Source: an uncultured Collinsella sp.
GTDB lineage: Bacteria > Actinomycetota > Coriobacteriia > Coriobacteriales > Coriobacteriaceae
Direction of reading: 5' to 3'
DNA: 20,764 bases
Assembly (NCBI GenBank): GCA_958438955.1
Contig: CAUBTS010000024.1
Span: forward strand, 1-20,764
The position numbers and the translations under genes are program-made. Below the pieces are notes generated by a model that saw only the letters and a program-made list of their open reading frames with translations, searched no databases and was not told where the DNA came from. Every line of letters begins with the position of its first letter. Position 1 is the stretch's first letter. Shown here in pieces: positions 19,855 to 20,764 of the stretch.

Positions 19855-20574
19855 ATGAGCAACGCAGCCGAGATGGATGCACAAGAGATTATCAACTACA
19901 TCGCCACCGCGCCCAAAAAGACGCCCGTCAAGCTGTACGTGCGCGAGAAGCCGGGCATGAAGGTTGCCTGGGGCAACGCACATGTCTACGGCGGTCGTCG
20001 TGGCAAGACCGTCTTTGGCGACTGGGATGAGCTTAAGGCCATCCTCGATGCCAATGCCGATTCCATCGATTACTACGACGTTGAAAACGATTGCCGCAAC
20101 TCCGCCGTGCCTATGCTCGACCTTAAGGGCATCAACGCCCGCATCGAGCCGGGCGCGATCATCCGCGACCGCGTCGAGATCGGCGACCGTGCCGTCATCA
20201 TGATGGGCGCCATCATCAACATCGGCTCCGTTATCGGCGAGGGTTCCATGATCGATATGGGCGCCGTGCTGGGCGGTCGCGCCACCGTGGGCAAGAACTG
20301 CCACATCGGCGCCGGCACCGTGCTGGCAGGCGTTGTGGAGCCCGCCAGCGCCACGCCCGTCATCATCGAGGACGATGTCATGATCGGCGCAAACGCCGTG
20401 GTCCTGGAAGGCGTGCGCGTGGGCAAGGGCGCTGTCGTTGCCGCCGGCGCCGTGTGCGTCGAGGACGTCCCCGCCGGCGCCGTCGTGGCCGGTGTCCCCG
20501 CCCGCGTCATCAAGATGCGCGACGAGAAGACCGACAGCAAGACCGGCCTGGAAGAGGGCTTACGTCAGCTCTAG
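19855..20574 (+). CDS. dapH: Tetrahydrodipicolinate N-acetyltransferase
   Basis: This 239-residue acyltransferase would acetylate tetrahydrodipicolinate, committing the pathway to the acetyl branch. An alpha/beta N-terminal domain (1-90) precedes a left-handed parallel beta helix of hexapeptide repeats (about 95-215), with runs such as IEPGAIIRDRVEIGDRAVI and IGANAVVLEGVRVG. The ending VVAGVPARVIK is typical of hexapeptide acyltransferases. Length fits DapH (about 235) rather than the longer succinyl enzyme DapD. The SD AAAGGAGAG is well placed before ATG 19855. It is the last gene of the riboswitch operon, 39 bases after dapB. The aminotransferase step is not in the window. Confidence 0.92.
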   Translation: MSNAAEMDAQEIINYIATAPKKTPVKLYVREKPGMKVAWGNAHVYGGRRGKTVFGDWDELKAILDANADSIDYYDVENDCRNSAVPMLDLKGINARIEPGAIIRDRVEIGDRAVIMMGAIINIGSVIGEGSMIDMGAVLGGRATVGKNCHIGAGTVLAGVVEPASATPVIIEDDVMIGANAVVLEGVRVGKGAVVAAGAVCVEDVPAGAVVAGVPARVIKMRDEKTDSKTGLEEGLRQL

Positions 20575-20575
20575 G

Positions 20576-20603
20576 GTTACGCGGTTTTACCAAACCGCGT
20601 AAC
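20576..20603. repeat. Perfect 12-bp hairpin just after dapH
   Basis: GTTACGCGGTTT (20576-20587) pairs with AAACCGCGTAAC (20592-20603) across a 4-nt loop, beginning one base after the dapH stop. There is no T-run on the plus strand, so it may block 3'-exonucleases or work with a factor rather than act as an intrinsic terminator. Confidence 0.6.
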
Positions 20604-20617
20604 TAGTCGACGCTGCA

Positions 20618-20713
20618 AACGACCCAGAGCGGCAATCTGACGTTCAATTGTCGGGCATGACCAGAAGGTCAATGCCCTCCTCTTTCACGTCACCTTGCTC
20701 GCTCTGGGTCGTT
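20618..20713. repeat. Nested inverted-repeat element (96 bp) downstream of the dap operon
   Basis: Three nested pairings are visible. The outer arms are AACGACCCAGAGCG (20618-20631) with CGCTCTGGGTCGTT (20700-20713), perfect over 14 bp. The middle pair is TGACGT (20638-20643) with ACGTCA (20687-20692). The inner stem is GGGCATGACC (20653-20662) with GGTCAATGCCC (20667-20677), which has one bulged A and an AGAA loop. The rest of the window after dapH holds no supported gene. Confidence 0.7.
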
Positions 20714-20764
20714 TTCGCTCATATGACCCAATCCGCTGTCAAGAGCCACAATGGCCCCGCCGAC

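Noticed and set aside
20576..20603. Intrinsic terminator directly after dapH
   Set aside because: The stem is perfect but no T-run follows on either strand, so it is listed only as a hairpin repeat.
1..20764. CRISPR arrays, tRNA/rRNA genes, transposases, phage genes
   Set aside because: No regularly spaced repeats, cloverleaf-like sequences or mobile-element proteins were recognised on either strand.

Overview
The window is GC-rich by eye, with densely packed genes on both strands. Gene content suggests a Gram-positive, host-associated actinobacterium of the Coriobacteriia, most like Collinsella. That is an inference from the families seen: a group I ECF transporter, the acetyl-DAP pathway, an AslFm-like ATP-grasp ligase, a secreted C69 dipeptidase and short GTCCC-type intergenic repeats. 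No rRNA, tRNA, CRISPR array or transposase was seen.

Layout. 1-1004 (-) is the N-terminal part of RNase D, cut by the window edge. 1103-2122 (+) is a diacylglycerol-kinase-family gene and a 30-residue membrane peptide, closed by a terminator. 2431-4230 (+) is a secreted, membrane-anchored C69 dipeptidase gene interrupted by one in-frame TAA. 4319-7917 (+) is a complete ECF transporter operon (S component, double ATPase, T component). It is preceded by a 22-codon leader peptide with three consecutive Trp codons and a well-formed attenuator, so it is most likely a tryptophan importer controlled by ribosome stalling. 8042-10129 (-) is an ATP-grasp carboxylate-amine ligase followed by an Asp/Glu racemase, the pair expected for D-aspartate incorporation into peptidoglycan cross-bridges. 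10444-11577 (+) is a secreted coiled-coil protein with a lysozyme-like tail.

11615-15103 (-) is a co-directional run of signalling and accessory genes. In transcription order it holds a HigB/HigA toxin-antitoxin pair, a small membrane protein, an FxLYD-like membrane-anchored protein whose ribosome binding site lies in a 14-bp inverted repeat, an XRE-like HTH protein, and a membrane Ser/Thr kinase.

15206-20574 is a lysine/diaminopimelate locus. A divergent M20 amidohydrolase (-), a candidate N-acetyl-DAP deacetylase, faces a lysine-riboswitch-controlled operon (+). The operon's first gene is an in-frame fusion of LysA and DapA, followed by dapB and dapH. The window ends in a nested, highly structured inverted-repeat element.

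The most notable items are the Trp-leader attenuator on an ECF importer, the LysA-DapA fusion with an internal ribosome binding site, the alternative pairing next to the lysine riboswitch, the SD-sequestering repeat before the FxLYD gene, the nonsense-interrupted dipeptidase, and the structured element at 20618-20713.
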